5,778 nucleotides of DNA from positions 1-5,778 of the forward strand of contig DAITAC010000165.1 of the NCBI GenBank assembly GCA_036824465.1. Reading direction: 5' to 3'. Every line of letters begins with the position of its first letter. The first letter of the stretch is position 1. A program made the translations under genes and the position numbers. This document shows, one piece after another, positions 1-5,778 of the stretch. This stretch comes from JAKOQB01 sp036824465. Lineage in GTDB: Bacteria > Pseudomonadota > Gammaproteobacteria > Burkholderiales > Burkholderiaceae_F. Below the pieces are notes generated by a model. It ran no database searches, was not told where the DNA came from, and worked only from the letters and a program-made list of their open reading frames with translations.

Positions 1-732
1 GTCGAGGAGTTCAGCGGGCCGCACCCGGCGGGGCTGCCAGGCACGCACATCCACCTGCTGGCACCGGTCGATCACGACACCTGCGTGTGGCACATCGGAT
101 ATCAGGATGTCGCCGCCATCGGAGCACTGTTCGCGACCGGGATGCTCGACGTGGAGCGCGTGGTCTCGCTCGCCGGACCAGGAGTCGCACAGCCGCGTTT
201 GCTGCGCACGCGGATCGGTGCATCGCTGGCGGACCTGACGCGCGGGCAACTGAAGTCCGGCGCGCAGCGCGTGATCAGCGGCTCGGTGCTCGACGGCCGC
301 ACCGCGATGGGTGATGCGCACGGTTATCTCGGCCGCTACAGCCTTCAGGTAAGCGCGCTGCCGGAAGGAACGGAACGAGAACTCTTTGGCTGGATCGCGC
401 CGGGGCGCAACAAGTTCTCGCTGTGGAATGTCGTGCTCGGGGCTTGCTTGAGCAAACACGGCAAGCGGTCGCTGGCGCTTTCCACCACGACCAACGGCTC
501 GGCGCGGGCGATGGTGCCGATCGGTAGTTACGAGCGCGTGATGCCGCTCGACATCCTGCCGACCTTCCTGCTGCGCTCGCTGATCACGAAGGACGCGGAG
601 CGCGCTGCCGCGCTTGGCGCACTCGAACTCGACGAAGAAGATCTGGCGTTGTGCACCCTGGTGTGCCCGGGCAAGTTCGAGTACGGGCCGATGTTGCGCA
701 GCATGCTGGCACGGCTGGAAGCGGAGCACTGA
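1..732 (+). CDS. nqrA: NqrA, Na+-NQR subunit A (3' part; 5' end outside the window)
   Basis: Last 243 codons of NqrA, open from base 1 to the TGA at 730-732. NqrA is the cytoplasmic subunit of Na+-NQR; it carries no covalent cofactor and has been linked to quinone binding. Counting from base 1, family landmarks are FSGPHPAGLPGTHIH (residues 4-18), a WHIGYQDV block (30-37), VVSLAGPGV (54-62), LGRYSLQVS (110-118), ELFGWIAPGRNKFS (127-140), the STTTNGS and MVPIGSYERVMPLD stretches (161-184), and a C-terminal LGALELDEEDLALC followed by VCPGKFEYGPMLR (205-233). The family is about 445 residues long, so roughly the first 200 are missing. The GTG at position 85 is internal and not a start, because the conserved FSGPHPAGL block lies upstream in the same frame. 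The stop overlaps the nqrB start by one base (TGATG). Identification is secure; the truncation is only the window edge. Confidence 0.97.
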   Translation, partial: VEEFSGPHPAGLPGTHIHLLAPVDHDTCVWHIGYQDVAAIGALFATGMLDVERVVSLAGPGVAQPRLLRTRIGASLADLTRGQLKSGAQRVISGSVLDGRTAMGDAHGYLGRYSLQVSALPEGTERELFGWIAPGRNKFSLWNVVLGACLSKHGKRSLALSTTTNGSARAMVPIGSYERVMPLDILPTFLLRSLITKDAERAAALGALELDEEDLALCTLVCPGKFEYGPMLRSMLARLEAEH

Positions 733-1976
733 TGTCGGCCCTCAGGCGCCTTCTCGACCAGCTCGGCAAACCGTTCGAGAAGGGCGGCCGGCTCGAAAAG
801 CTCGCGCCGCTGTACGAGGCGGCCGACACGTTCTTCTATTCGCCGTCGCGCGTGACGAAGACGGGCGCGCACGTGCGCGATGCGCTGGATCTCAAGCGCA
901 TGATGATCCTGGTGGTCATCTCCACCCTGCCCTGCGTGGCGATGGCGCTCTACAACACCGGGCTGCAGGCAAATCTCGCCATTGACCCCGGCAAGGTCGC
1001 GCAGCTCGAAGGCTGGCGGCACGAGGTGATCCGCTTCATCGGCATCGGCTATTCGCCAACCAGCGTGTTGGCCTGCGCACTTCACGGCGCGCTTTATTTC
1101 CTGCCCCTGTACCTGGTTACGATGGCCGTGGGAATCGCGTGGGAACTGCTGTTCGCCATCGTGCGCAAGGAAGAAGTCAACGAAGGCTTCTTTGTCACCG
1201 GCATCCTGTTCCCGCTGATCCTTCCGCCGACGACTCCGCTGTGGCAGGCGGCGATCGCGATCAGCTTTGGCGTCGTGATCGCAAAGGAGGTGTTCGGCGG
1301 CACCGGCATGAATTTCATCAATCCCGCGCTGGCCGCGCGCGCGTTCCTGTTCTTTGCCTACCCGGCCGAGATGTCGGGCGATCGCGTCTGGACCGCTGTG
1401 CCGCCGGAAGTGGCGGTCGACGGTTTCTCGGGTGCGACGATGCTGGCGCAGGCGCGCCAGATGACAGGGTCGTTCGAAGCGCTCGACCTCTCATGGTGGC
1501 ACGCCTTCATCGGGCTCGAACCCGGATCGATGGGGGAGACTTCCGCGGCTGCCTGCCTGCTCGGCGCGGTTCTGCTGCTCGTGACCGGCATCGGCTCCTG
1601 GCGCACGATGGCCGGAGTGAGCCTTGGCACGATCGCGATGGCACTGGCCTTCAATGCGCTGGCGTCTCCTGCGCATGCGTACTTCGCGATTCCATTCTGG
1701 TGGCACATGGTGCTCGGCGGCTGGGCGTTCGGCATGGTGTTCATGGCGACCGACCCGGTGACCTCGCCTTTCACCGACCGCGGCAAGTGGATCTATGGAC
1801 TGATGATCGGCGCGCTGGTCGTGTTGGTCCGCACGGTCAACCCGGCGTATCCGGAATCGATGATGCTGGTGATTCTGTTCATGAACGTGCTGGCGCCGCT
1901 GATCGACTATCCGATCGTGAAGGCCAACATCAACCGAAGACTCAGTCGCAGGCAATCAGGTCGTGGCGCGCACTGA
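732..1976 (+). CDS. nqrB: NqrB, Na+-NQR membrane subunit B (covalent FMN, riboflavin)
   Basis: 414-residue integral membrane subunit, matching the usual length of about 415. It accepts electrons from NqrC, holds a covalent FMN and riboflavin, and is the core of Na+ translocation and quinone reduction. Seen: soluble N-terminus (1-54) with LYEAADTFFYSP, then many hydrophobic segments; NEGFFVTGILFPLILPP (150-166); KEVFGGTG and NPALAARAF (185-205); the flavinylation motif DGFSGAT ending at Thr236, the number known for the FMN threonine in Vibrio cholerae; MATDPVTSPF (338-347); PLIDYPIVKANINRR (389-403). Glu29, Glu138, Asp341 and Asp392 fit the functionally important acidic residues numbered 28, 144, 346 and 397 in V. 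cholerae; this rests on my remembered alignment. The ATG at 732 gives the normal N-terminus, preceded by GGAG at 723-726, and overlaps the nqrA stop. Oddity: Ile135 stands where V. cholerae has Gly141 (see findings). Confidence 0.98.
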   Translation: MSALRRLLDQLGKPFEKGGRLEKLAPLYEAADTFFYSPSRVTKTGAHVRDALDLKRMMILVVISTLPCVAMALYNTGLQANLAIDPGKVAQLEGWRHEVIRFIGIGYSPTSVLACALHGALYFLPLYLVTMAVGIAWELLFAIVRKEEVNEGFFVTGILFPLILPPTTPLWQAAIAISFGVVIAKEVFGGTGMNFINPALAARAFLFFAYPAEMSGDRVWTAVPPEVAVDGFSGATMLAQARQMTGSFEALDLSWWHAFIGLEPGSMGETSAAACLLGAVLLLVTGIGSWRTMAGVSLGTIAMALAFNALASPAHAYFAIPFWWHMVLGGWAFGMVFMATDPVTSPFTDRGKWIYGLMIGALVVLVRTVNPAYPESMMLVILFMNVLAPLIDYPIVKANINRRLSRRQSGRGAH

Positions 1977-2757
1977 TTCGACCCGCTATACGTTCTTCTT
2001 CGCCGCGGCAGTGTGCGTGGCGTGCGCGCTGCTGGTATCGGTGGCCGCGGTCGGGCTGAGGGACAAGCAGGAGATCAACGCGCGGCTGTACCGGCAGAAG
2101 AACGTGCTGCTTGCTGCCGCCCTCGTCAAGCCGGGTCAGGATTTACCGGATCGCGAACTGCTGGCGATCTTCGACCAGAACATTCGCATCCGCCTGGTCG
2201 ATCTGAAGACCGGTGCGCTGCTGCCGGAAGGCAAGATGGACGAGAGGAACTACGACCAGCGCCGCGCGCGCAACGATCCGCAGATGAGCCGTGCAGCACC
2301 GCCCAACGAGGCTCAGATCCAGCGCGTGCCGAACTACGCCTCGGTGTATCTGGTGATGTCGAAGGGCGGCACTGTCGAGCAGGTCGTGTTGCCGGTTGAA
2401 GGTGTGGGCATGTGGGGCACCTGCTACGGCTTCATCGCGCTCGATCGCGATGGCAACACGGTGCGCGGCCTGACCTTCTACGAGCAGAAGGAGACGCCGG
2501 GCCTGGGCGGCGAGATCAGCAATCCGAAATGGCAGGCGCTGTGGCACGGGCGCAAGGTGTTCAATGCGCAGTGGGAGCCGAAACTCACGGTGATCAAGGG
2601 CCACGCAGGGCCGCCTGATCAGGACCCGCATCGGATCGACGCGCTGTCGGGGGCGACCATCACCAGCAATGGCGTCGCACGCCTGATGGCATTCTGGTTC
2701 TCCAACGACGGGTTTGGACCGTACCTGAAACGATTCCGCGAAGGAGCCACATCGTGA
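1963..2757 (+). CDS. nqrC: NqrC, Na+-NQR subunit C (covalent FMN)
   Basis: 264-residue subunit (family about 255-265) with one N-terminal membrane helix (roughly residues 9-31) ending in the conserved VGLRDKQ, then a soluble FMN-binding domain on the periplasmic side. It passes electrons to NqrB. The flavinylation motif is DALSGATITSNGV (226-238); Thr232 should carry FMN by a phosphoester bond added by the ApbE transferase. Also typical are VYLV (128-131), LPVEGVGMWGTCYGF (143-157), GLTFYEQKETPGLGGEI (169-185) and the NPKW block after it. The start is GTG at 1963, which gives the family N-terminus; no other in-frame start fits. The gene overlaps nqrB by 14 bases and has only a weak ribosome site (AGG at 1950-1952), so translation probably depends on coupling to nqrB. 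The end overlaps nqrD as GTGA. Confidence 0.97.
   Translation: MARTDSTRYTFFFAAAVCVACALLVSVAAVGLRDKQEINARLYRQKNVLLAAALVKPGQDLPDRELLAIFDQNIRIRLVDLKTGALLPEGKMDERNYDQRRARNDPQMSRAAPPNEAQIQRVPNYASVYLVMSKGGTVEQVVLPVEGVGMWGTCYGFIALDRDGNTVRGLTFYEQKETPGLGGEISNPKWQALWHGRKVFNAQWEPKLTVIKGHAGPPDQDPHRIDALSGATITSNGVARLMAFWFSNDGFGPYLKRFREGATS
2741..2746 (+). promoter_or_regulatory. Ribosome binding site of nqrD
   Basis: AAGGAG lies 7 bases before the GTG at 2754, inside the end of nqrC. It supports the GTG start, which overlaps the nqrC stop by four bases, over any later ATG. Confidence 0.8.
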
Positions 2758-3401
2758 GCGCCGTCACCGACACGCTCTTCGGCAAACCGCAGCGCGACGC
2801 GTTCGTCGACCCGATCATCTCCAACAACCCGATCGCCGTGCAGGTGCTCGGCATCTGTTCGGCGCTGGCGGTGACCACGCGCGTGGACAAGGCGGTGGTG
2901 ATGGGCGTGGGCGTGATCCTCGTCACGGCGTTTGCCAACCTCGCCGTGAGCATGGTGCGCAATCACACGCCGAGCGCAATCCGCATCATCGTGCAACTGG
3001 CGATCATCGCCTCGCTGGTGATCGTGGTCGACCAGTTCCTCAAGGCGTTCCTGTTCGAACTGTCGCTCGAGCTGTCGGTGTTTGTCGGACTGATCATCAC
3101 CAACTGCATCGTGATGGGGCGCGCCGAGGGCTACGCAATGCAGAACCCGCCGTGGCTGTCGTTCCTCGACGGCATCGGCAACGGGCTCGGTTATGCGCTG
3201 GTGCTGCTGCTGGTCGCGGTCTCGCGCGAGCTGCTGGGCGCGGGGAAGATCCTCGGCGTGACCGTCCTGCCGGTGCAGTCCGAAGGCGGGTGGTATGAAC
3301 CGAACGGGCTGATGCTGCTCGCGCCGTCGGCGCTGTTCATCATCGCGCTGCTGATCTGGGCGCTGCGCACGTGGAAGCCGGAATTGCAGGAGAAAGATTG
3401 A
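2754..3401 (+). CDS. nqrD: NqrD, Na+-NQR membrane subunit D
   Basis: 215-residue integral membrane protein of the NqrD/RnfE family (usual length about 210), expected to have six helices. Together with NqrE it forms an intramembrane iron-sulfur centre that carries electrons across the membrane from NqrF to NqrC. Seen: PIISNNPIAVQVLGICSALAVTT, with Cys35 in the first half helix, and FVGLIITNCIVMGRAEGYAMQNPP, with Cys118 in the inverted half helix. These match the cluster ligands Cys29 and Cys112 of V. cholerae with a constant offset of six, because the N-terminus here is slightly longer. Also typical are SFLDGIGNGLGYALVL (136-151), then SRELLGAGKILG (157-168). GTG start with a good ribosome site; the start overlaps the nqrC stop by four bases, and nqrE follows after four bases. 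Confidence 0.98.
   Translation: MSAVTDTLFGKPQRDAFVDPIISNNPIAVQVLGICSALAVTTRVDKAVVMGVGVILVTAFANLAVSMVRNHTPSAIRIIVQLAIIASLVIVVDQFLKAFLFELSLELSVFVGLIITNCIVMGRAEGYAMQNPPWLSFLDGIGNGLGYALVLLLVAVSRELLGAGKILGVTVLPVQSEGGWYEPNGLMLLAPSALFIIALLIWALRTWKPELQEKD
3388..3393 (+). promoter_or_regulatory. Ribosome binding site of nqrE
   Basis: AGGAGA in the last codons of nqrD, 12 bases before the ATG at 3406. The spacing is somewhat long, but no better site exists and the start is fixed by the conserved N-terminus. Confidence 0.6.
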
Positions 3402-3405
3402 CGGT

Positions 3406-4020
3406 ATGGAGCACTACGCCAACCTGCTGGTGAAGTCGATCTTCCTGGAGAACATGGCGCTCGCCTTCTTTCTCGGCATGTGCTCGTTCCTGGCATGCTC
3501 AAAGAAGGTCGAGACGGCGCTCGGCCTCGGTGTGGCCGTGGTGTTCGTGCAAGTGCTCACCGTGCCGCTGAATCAGATCATCCTGAAGCAGTTGCTCGCG
3601 GAAGGTGCATTGCACTGGGTGCATCCGTCGCTGGCACGCGTCGATCTGTCGTTCCTCGCGTTCATCCTTTTCATCGGCACCATCGCCGCGGCGACCCAGG
3701 TGGTCGAGATGTCCGTCGATCGCTTCGCACCCAAGCTGTACGCGACGCTCGGCGTCTTCCTGCCGCTGATCGCGGTGAACTGCGTGATCATGGCCGGGTC
3801 GCTGTTCATGCAGGAGCGCGACTACACGTTCGCCGAAAGCGTGGTTTACGGCGTCGGTTCCGGACTGGGCTGGGCGCTGGCGATCGCTGCAATGGCCGCG
3901 GTGCGCGAGAAGCTCGCCTATTCCAACGTGCCGGCGGGTCTGAAAGGGCTCGGCATCACGTTCATCACGGCCGGGCTGATGTCGCTGGCATTCATGGTGT
4001 TCTCGGGTATCCAGTTATGA
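3406..4020 (+). CDS. nqrE: NqrE, Na+-NQR membrane subunit E
   Basis: 204-residue integral membrane protein of the NqrE/RnfA family, expected to have six helices in inverted topology to NqrD. It supplies the other two ligands of the shared iron-sulfur centre. Seen: N-terminal MEHYANLLVKSIFLENMAL, nearly invariant in the family; FFLGMCSFLACSKKVE with Cys26 (same number as the V. cholerae ligand); FLPLIAVNCVIM with Cys126 (V. cholerae Cys120); QERDYTFAESVVYGVGSGLGWALAI (136-160); and the C-terminal GLKGLGITFITAGLMSLAFM. The protein is about six residues longer than the 198-residue V. cholerae protein, owing to a longer loop around residues 60-80, which explains the shift of the second cysteine. 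Cys31 is an extra cysteine near Cys26. The ATG at 3406 follows nqrD by four bases. Confidence 0.98.
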   Translation: MEHYANLLVKSIFLENMALAFFLGMCSFLACSKKVETALGLGVAVVFVQVLTVPLNQIILKQLLAEGALHWVHPSLARVDLSFLAFILFIGTIAAATQVVEMSVDRFAPKLYATLGVFLPLIAVNCVIMAGSLFMQERDYTFAESVVYGVGSGLGWALAIAAMAAVREKLAYSNVPAGLKGLGITFITAGLMSLAFMVFSGIQL

Positions 4021-4079
4021 GCGCGCCGAGCCGCCTGAAGCGCGAATCCCTGACGCGAAGCGGCAGGTTAGCCCAATGA
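4017..4079 (+). CDS. Possible 20-codon mini-ORF bridging nqrE and nqrF
   Basis: This frame starts at the ATG whose ATGA overlaps the nqrE stop and ends at a TGA that overlaps the nqrF ATG, again as ATGA. It fills the 55-base nqrE-nqrF gap exactly. The predicted peptide of 20 residues is basic (four Arg, one Lys, one Glu), has no hydrophobic stretch and matches no family I know. No convincing ribosome site precedes it, so it would depend on ribosomes finishing nqrE. It may be a leader that couples nqrF to nqrE rather than a functional peptide, or the arrangement may be chance. Confidence 0.25.
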   Translation: MSAPSRLKRESLTRSGRLAQ

Positions 4080-5302
4080 GCGAGATCGCCCTTGGCGTGG
4101 TGATGTTCACCGGCGTGATCCTCGCGCTGGTGGCACTGCTGCTGGGTGCCAAGCGCAAGCTGGTGGCCAGCGGCGACGTGTCGATCGTGATCAACGACGA
4201 TGCGTCGAATGCGCTGAAGGTCCCGGCCGGCGGATCGCTGCTCGGCGCGCTGGCGGACAACAAGATCTTCATTCCCTCCGCCTGCGGCGGCAAAGGTGCG
4301 TGCGGCGTGTGTGAGGTCGTCGTCAAGGAAGGCGGCGGCGAACTGTTGCCGACCGAGACCGGCTACATCACACCGGGCGAGGCACGGCGCGGCCACCGGC
4401 TCGCGTGCCAGGTCAAGGTCAAGCACGACATGAAGATCGAGGTTGCGCCCGAGGTCTTCCACGTGCGCAAGTGGGCGTGCCGCGTCGTGTCGAATCGAAA
4501 TGTCGCGACCTTCATCAAGGAGCTGAAGTTGGCACTGCCCGAAGGCGAGGAAGTGCCATTCCGCGCCGGCGGCTATGTGCAGATCGAGTGCCCGCCGCAT
4601 GAGCTGAGTTTCAAGTCGTTCGATATCGATCCGCAGTTTCGCGACGCATGGGACAAGTTCGACCTGTGGCGCTTCAGGTCCAGGATCGACGCGCCGGTGA
4701 CACGCGCCTACTCGATGGCAAACTATCCGCTCGAAAAAGGCATCCTGCTGTTCACGATCCGCATTGCGTTTGCGCCCGATTACCGCGAGGACCTCCCGCC
4801 CGGGATTATGAGCTCGTGGGTGTTCAACCTAAAGCCCGGTGACGAAGTGACCGTCTCCGGCCCGTTCGGCGAGTTCTTCGCGCGCGATACCAAAGAAGCG
4901 GAGATGTGCTTCATCGGCGGCGGCGCCGGCATGGCGCCGATGCGCTCGCACATCTTCGATCAATTCCACCGTCTGCACACAAAGCGCAAAGTGACCTACT
5001 GGTACGGCGCGCGCAGTCTGCGCGAGGCGTTCTACGTCGAGGAGTTTGAAAAACTGCAGGCAGAGCACAGGAACTTCAGGTGGCATCTCGCGCTGTCCGA
5101 GCCGCTGCCCGAGGACCAGTGGACCGGTCCGGTCGGCTTCATTCATAAGGTGCTGTACGACAACTACCTGAAGGACCATCCGGCACCGGAGGACATCGAG
5201 TACTACATGTGCGGGCCGGGGCTGATGACCAAGGCAGTGATCGCCATGCTGCTCGACCTCGGCGTGGACCGCGACAATATCCTGCTCGACGACTTCGGCT
5301 AA
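4076..5302 (+). CDS. nqrF: NqrF, Na+-NQR NADH dehydrogenase subunit F
   Basis: 408-residue subunit (usual length about 407) that oxidises NADH on the cytoplasmic side and feeds electrons into the complex. Order: one N-terminal membrane helix (about 3-24); a ferredoxin-type [2Fe-2S] domain (about 33-125) with Cys70, Cys76, Cys79 and Cys111, the same numbers as in V. cholerae; then a ferredoxin-NADP reductase-like module. In the module, RAYSMANYP (210-218) holds the FAD contacts Arg210, Tyr212 and Ser213, PPGIMSSWV (241-249) and GPFGEFF (262-268) follow, and FIGGGAGMAPMRSH (279-292), YWYGARS (308-314) and EYYMCGPG (375-382) form the NADH side. The C-terminus NILLDDFG is typical but lacks the second final glycine of some homologues. 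The ATG at 4076 is the only in-frame start after nqrE; the ribosome site is weak (AGG at 4065-4067). The stop is TAA. Confidence 0.98.
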   Translation: MSEIALGVVMFTGVILALVALLLGAKRKLVASGDVSIVINDDASNALKVPAGGSLLGALADNKIFIPSACGGKGACGVCEVVVKEGGGELLPTETGYITPGEARRGHRLACQVKVKHDMKIEVAPEVFHVRKWACRVVSNRNVATFIKELKLALPEGEEVPFRAGGYVQIECPPHELSFKSFDIDPQFRDAWDKFDLWRFRSRIDAPVTRAYSMANYPLEKGILLFTIRIAFAPDYREDLPPGIMSSWVFNLKPGDEVTVSGPFGEFFARDTKEAEMCFIGGGAGMAPMRSHIFDQFHRLHTKRKVTYWYGARSLREAFYVEEFEKLQAEHRNFRWHLALSEPLPEDQWTGPVGFIHKVLYDNYLKDHPAPEDIEYYMCGPGLMTKAVIAMLLDLGVDRDNILLDDFG

Positions 5303-5304
5303 TC

Positions 5305-5310
5305 AGGAGA
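5305..5310 (+). promoter_or_regulatory. Ribosome binding site of the CBS-domain gene
   Basis: AGGAGA just after the nqrF stop, with AGGAG six bases before the ATG at 5316. It is one of the two best ribosome sites in the window (with that of nqrD), so this gene can be translated on its own initiation although it is probably on the nqr transcript. Confidence 0.8.
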
Positions 5311-5315
5311 AGACC

Positions 5316-5778
5316 ATGGCGGACCTGACAATCGCAAGCGTGGTGCGCGACAAGGGCGGCGATCACATGTTCGTGATCCCGGCGGCAACCAGCGTGGCCG
5401 AGGCGGTCGAGATGATGGTCGCGAACGAGATCGGCGCTGTGCTGGTGATGACCGAGGATGGACTGGTCGGTGGCATCTTCACCGAGCGCGACCTTCTGGT
5501 GCGCGTGGTGCATCCCGGACTGGACCCGGGCAAGACGCCGCTCTCGCTGGTGATGACGCGCGACGTTCGCTTCGTGTCCCCCGGCACCACGATCGAGGCC
5601 GCGCTGGCTCTGATGCATGTGCAGCGGCATCGACACCTGCTGGTGATGGACGGCCCGCGCGTGCACGGCCTGGTGTCGATGCGCGACCTGGCTTATCACC
5701 TGATCCGCCATGGCGAGGGGCGCTTCGAGTCGGCGCTGCGCGCCGCGAGCCAGACCGAGTCGGCGCTGCGCGCCGCGA
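5316..5778 (+). CDS. CBS-domain-pair protein (3' end outside the window)
   Basis: 154 codons are visible and the frame is still open at the window end. The protein has two CBS motifs forming a Bateman module. The first (about residues 7-66) includes the SVAEAVEMMVANEIGAVLVM stretch and GGIFTERDLL (52-61). A link containing LSLVMTRDVRFVSPGTT (77-92) leads to the second (about 80-130), with RHRHLLVMDGPRVHGLVSMRDL (103-124). CBS pairs commonly bind adenine nucleotides such as AMP or ATP and report energy state; small stand-alone ones like this are usually soluble cytoplasmic proteins of about 140-155 residues with unknown partners. No signal peptide or membrane segment is seen. After residue 130 the tail is Ala/Arg/Glu-rich and begins a 10-residue tandem repeat. 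It starts 13 bases after nqrF with its own good ribosome site, so co-expression with Na+-NQR is likely; a regulatory link is inference. Confidence 0.9.
   Translation, partial: MADLTIASVVRDKGGDHMFVIPAATSVAEAVEMMVANEIGAVLVMTEDGLVGGIFTERDLLVRVVHPGLDPGKTPLSLVMTRDVRFVSPGTTIEAALALMHVQRHRHLLVMDGPRVHGLVSMRDLAYHLIRHGEGRFESALRAASQTESALRAA
5726..5778 (+). repeat. Tandem direct repeat, 30-base period, at the window edge
   Basis: Bases 5726-5748 are identical to 5756-5778 (23 of 23), giving a period of 30 bases, exactly ten codons. Inside the CBS-domain gene the unit encodes ESALRAASQT, seen once in full (residues 138-147) and then again up to ESALRAA, where the window stops. The copy number cannot be known from here. 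Confidence 0.85.

Noticed and set aside
651..731. Upstream in-frame extension of nqrB by 27 codons
   Set aside because: Would overlap the conserved C-terminus of nqrA and adds residues absent from the family; the ATG at 732 gives the usual N-terminus and length.
85..732. Reading nqrA as a short complete gene starting at GTG 85
   Set aside because: The conserved FSGPHPAGLPGTHIH block lies upstream in the same frame, so the gene simply enters from outside the window.
528..1085. 185-codon open frame on the - strand across nqrA/nqrB
   Set aside because: Lies opposite two secure conserved genes; low-complexity His/Arg/Ser-rich product with no family features, typical of shadow frames in GC-rich DNA.
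3480..4016. Longer version of the frame that ends at 4079, running inside nqrE
   Set aside because: Arg/Gly-rich shadow of nqrE in another frame; only the last 20 codons, after the nqrE stop overlap, are worth considering.
4041..4059. Direct repeat CGCGAA in the nqrE-nqrF gap as a protein-binding site
   Set aside because: Six bases only, GC-rich and common throughout the window.
4030..4064. Inverted repeat GCCGC/GCGGC in the nqrE-nqrF gap as a terminator or attenuator
   Set aside because: Only five pairs with a 25-base loop and no T run; easily chance in GC-rich DNA.
5139..5711. 190-codon open frame on the - strand opposite the end of nqrF and the CBS gene
   Set aside because: Opposes two genes with clear motifs; the product is His/Gln/Arg-rich with no recognisable domain.

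Overview
The window is almost entirely one operon on the + strand for the Na+-translocating NADH:quinone oxidoreductase (Na+-NQR). It holds nqrA (3' part only), nqrB, nqrC, nqrD, nqrE and nqrF, in the order usual for bacteria, followed by the start of a gene for a two-CBS-domain protein that runs off the right end. Nothing credible is encoded on the - strand. No RNA gene, insertion sequence, CRISPR array, promoter or terminator is visible. The longest stretch without a recognised gene is the 55 bases between nqrE and nqrF.

Layout: nqrA 1-732 (5' end missing); nqrB 732-1976; nqrC 1963-2757; nqrD 2754-3401; nqrE 3406-4020; nqrF 4076-5302; CBS-domain gene from 5316 past 5778. The genes are packed for coupled translation. 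A TGATG overlap joins nqrA/nqrB, 14 bases overlap at nqrB/nqrC, a GTGA overlap joins nqrC/nqrD, and gaps of 4 and 13 bases follow nqrD and nqrF. Even the nqrE-nqrF gap is bridged by a possible 20-codon reading frame that overlaps both neighbours by ATGA.

How the parts work together: NqrF (FAD and a [2Fe-2S] cluster) takes electrons from NADH. They pass through an iron-sulfur centre between NqrD and NqrE to the covalent FMN of NqrC, then to the covalent FMN of NqrB and its riboflavin, and finally to ubiquinone, while Na+ is pumped out. Every cofactor residue I can check is present: NqrB Thr236, NqrC Thr232, NqrD Cys35/Cys118, NqrE Cys26/Cys126, and NqrF Cys70/76/79/111 and Arg210/Tyr212/Ser213. 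The complex should therefore be functional.

The DNA is GC-rich, with strong G/C preference at third codon positions, and the proteins resemble proteobacterial Nqr subunits. A beta- or gammaproteobacterium is the best guess, but I cannot name a genus. This is a largely ordinary housekeeping region. The points worth a second look are the linked CBS-domain gene, its tandem-repeat tail at the window edge, the mini-ORF between nqrE and nqrF, and a substitution in NqrB at a position linked to inhibitor resistance.
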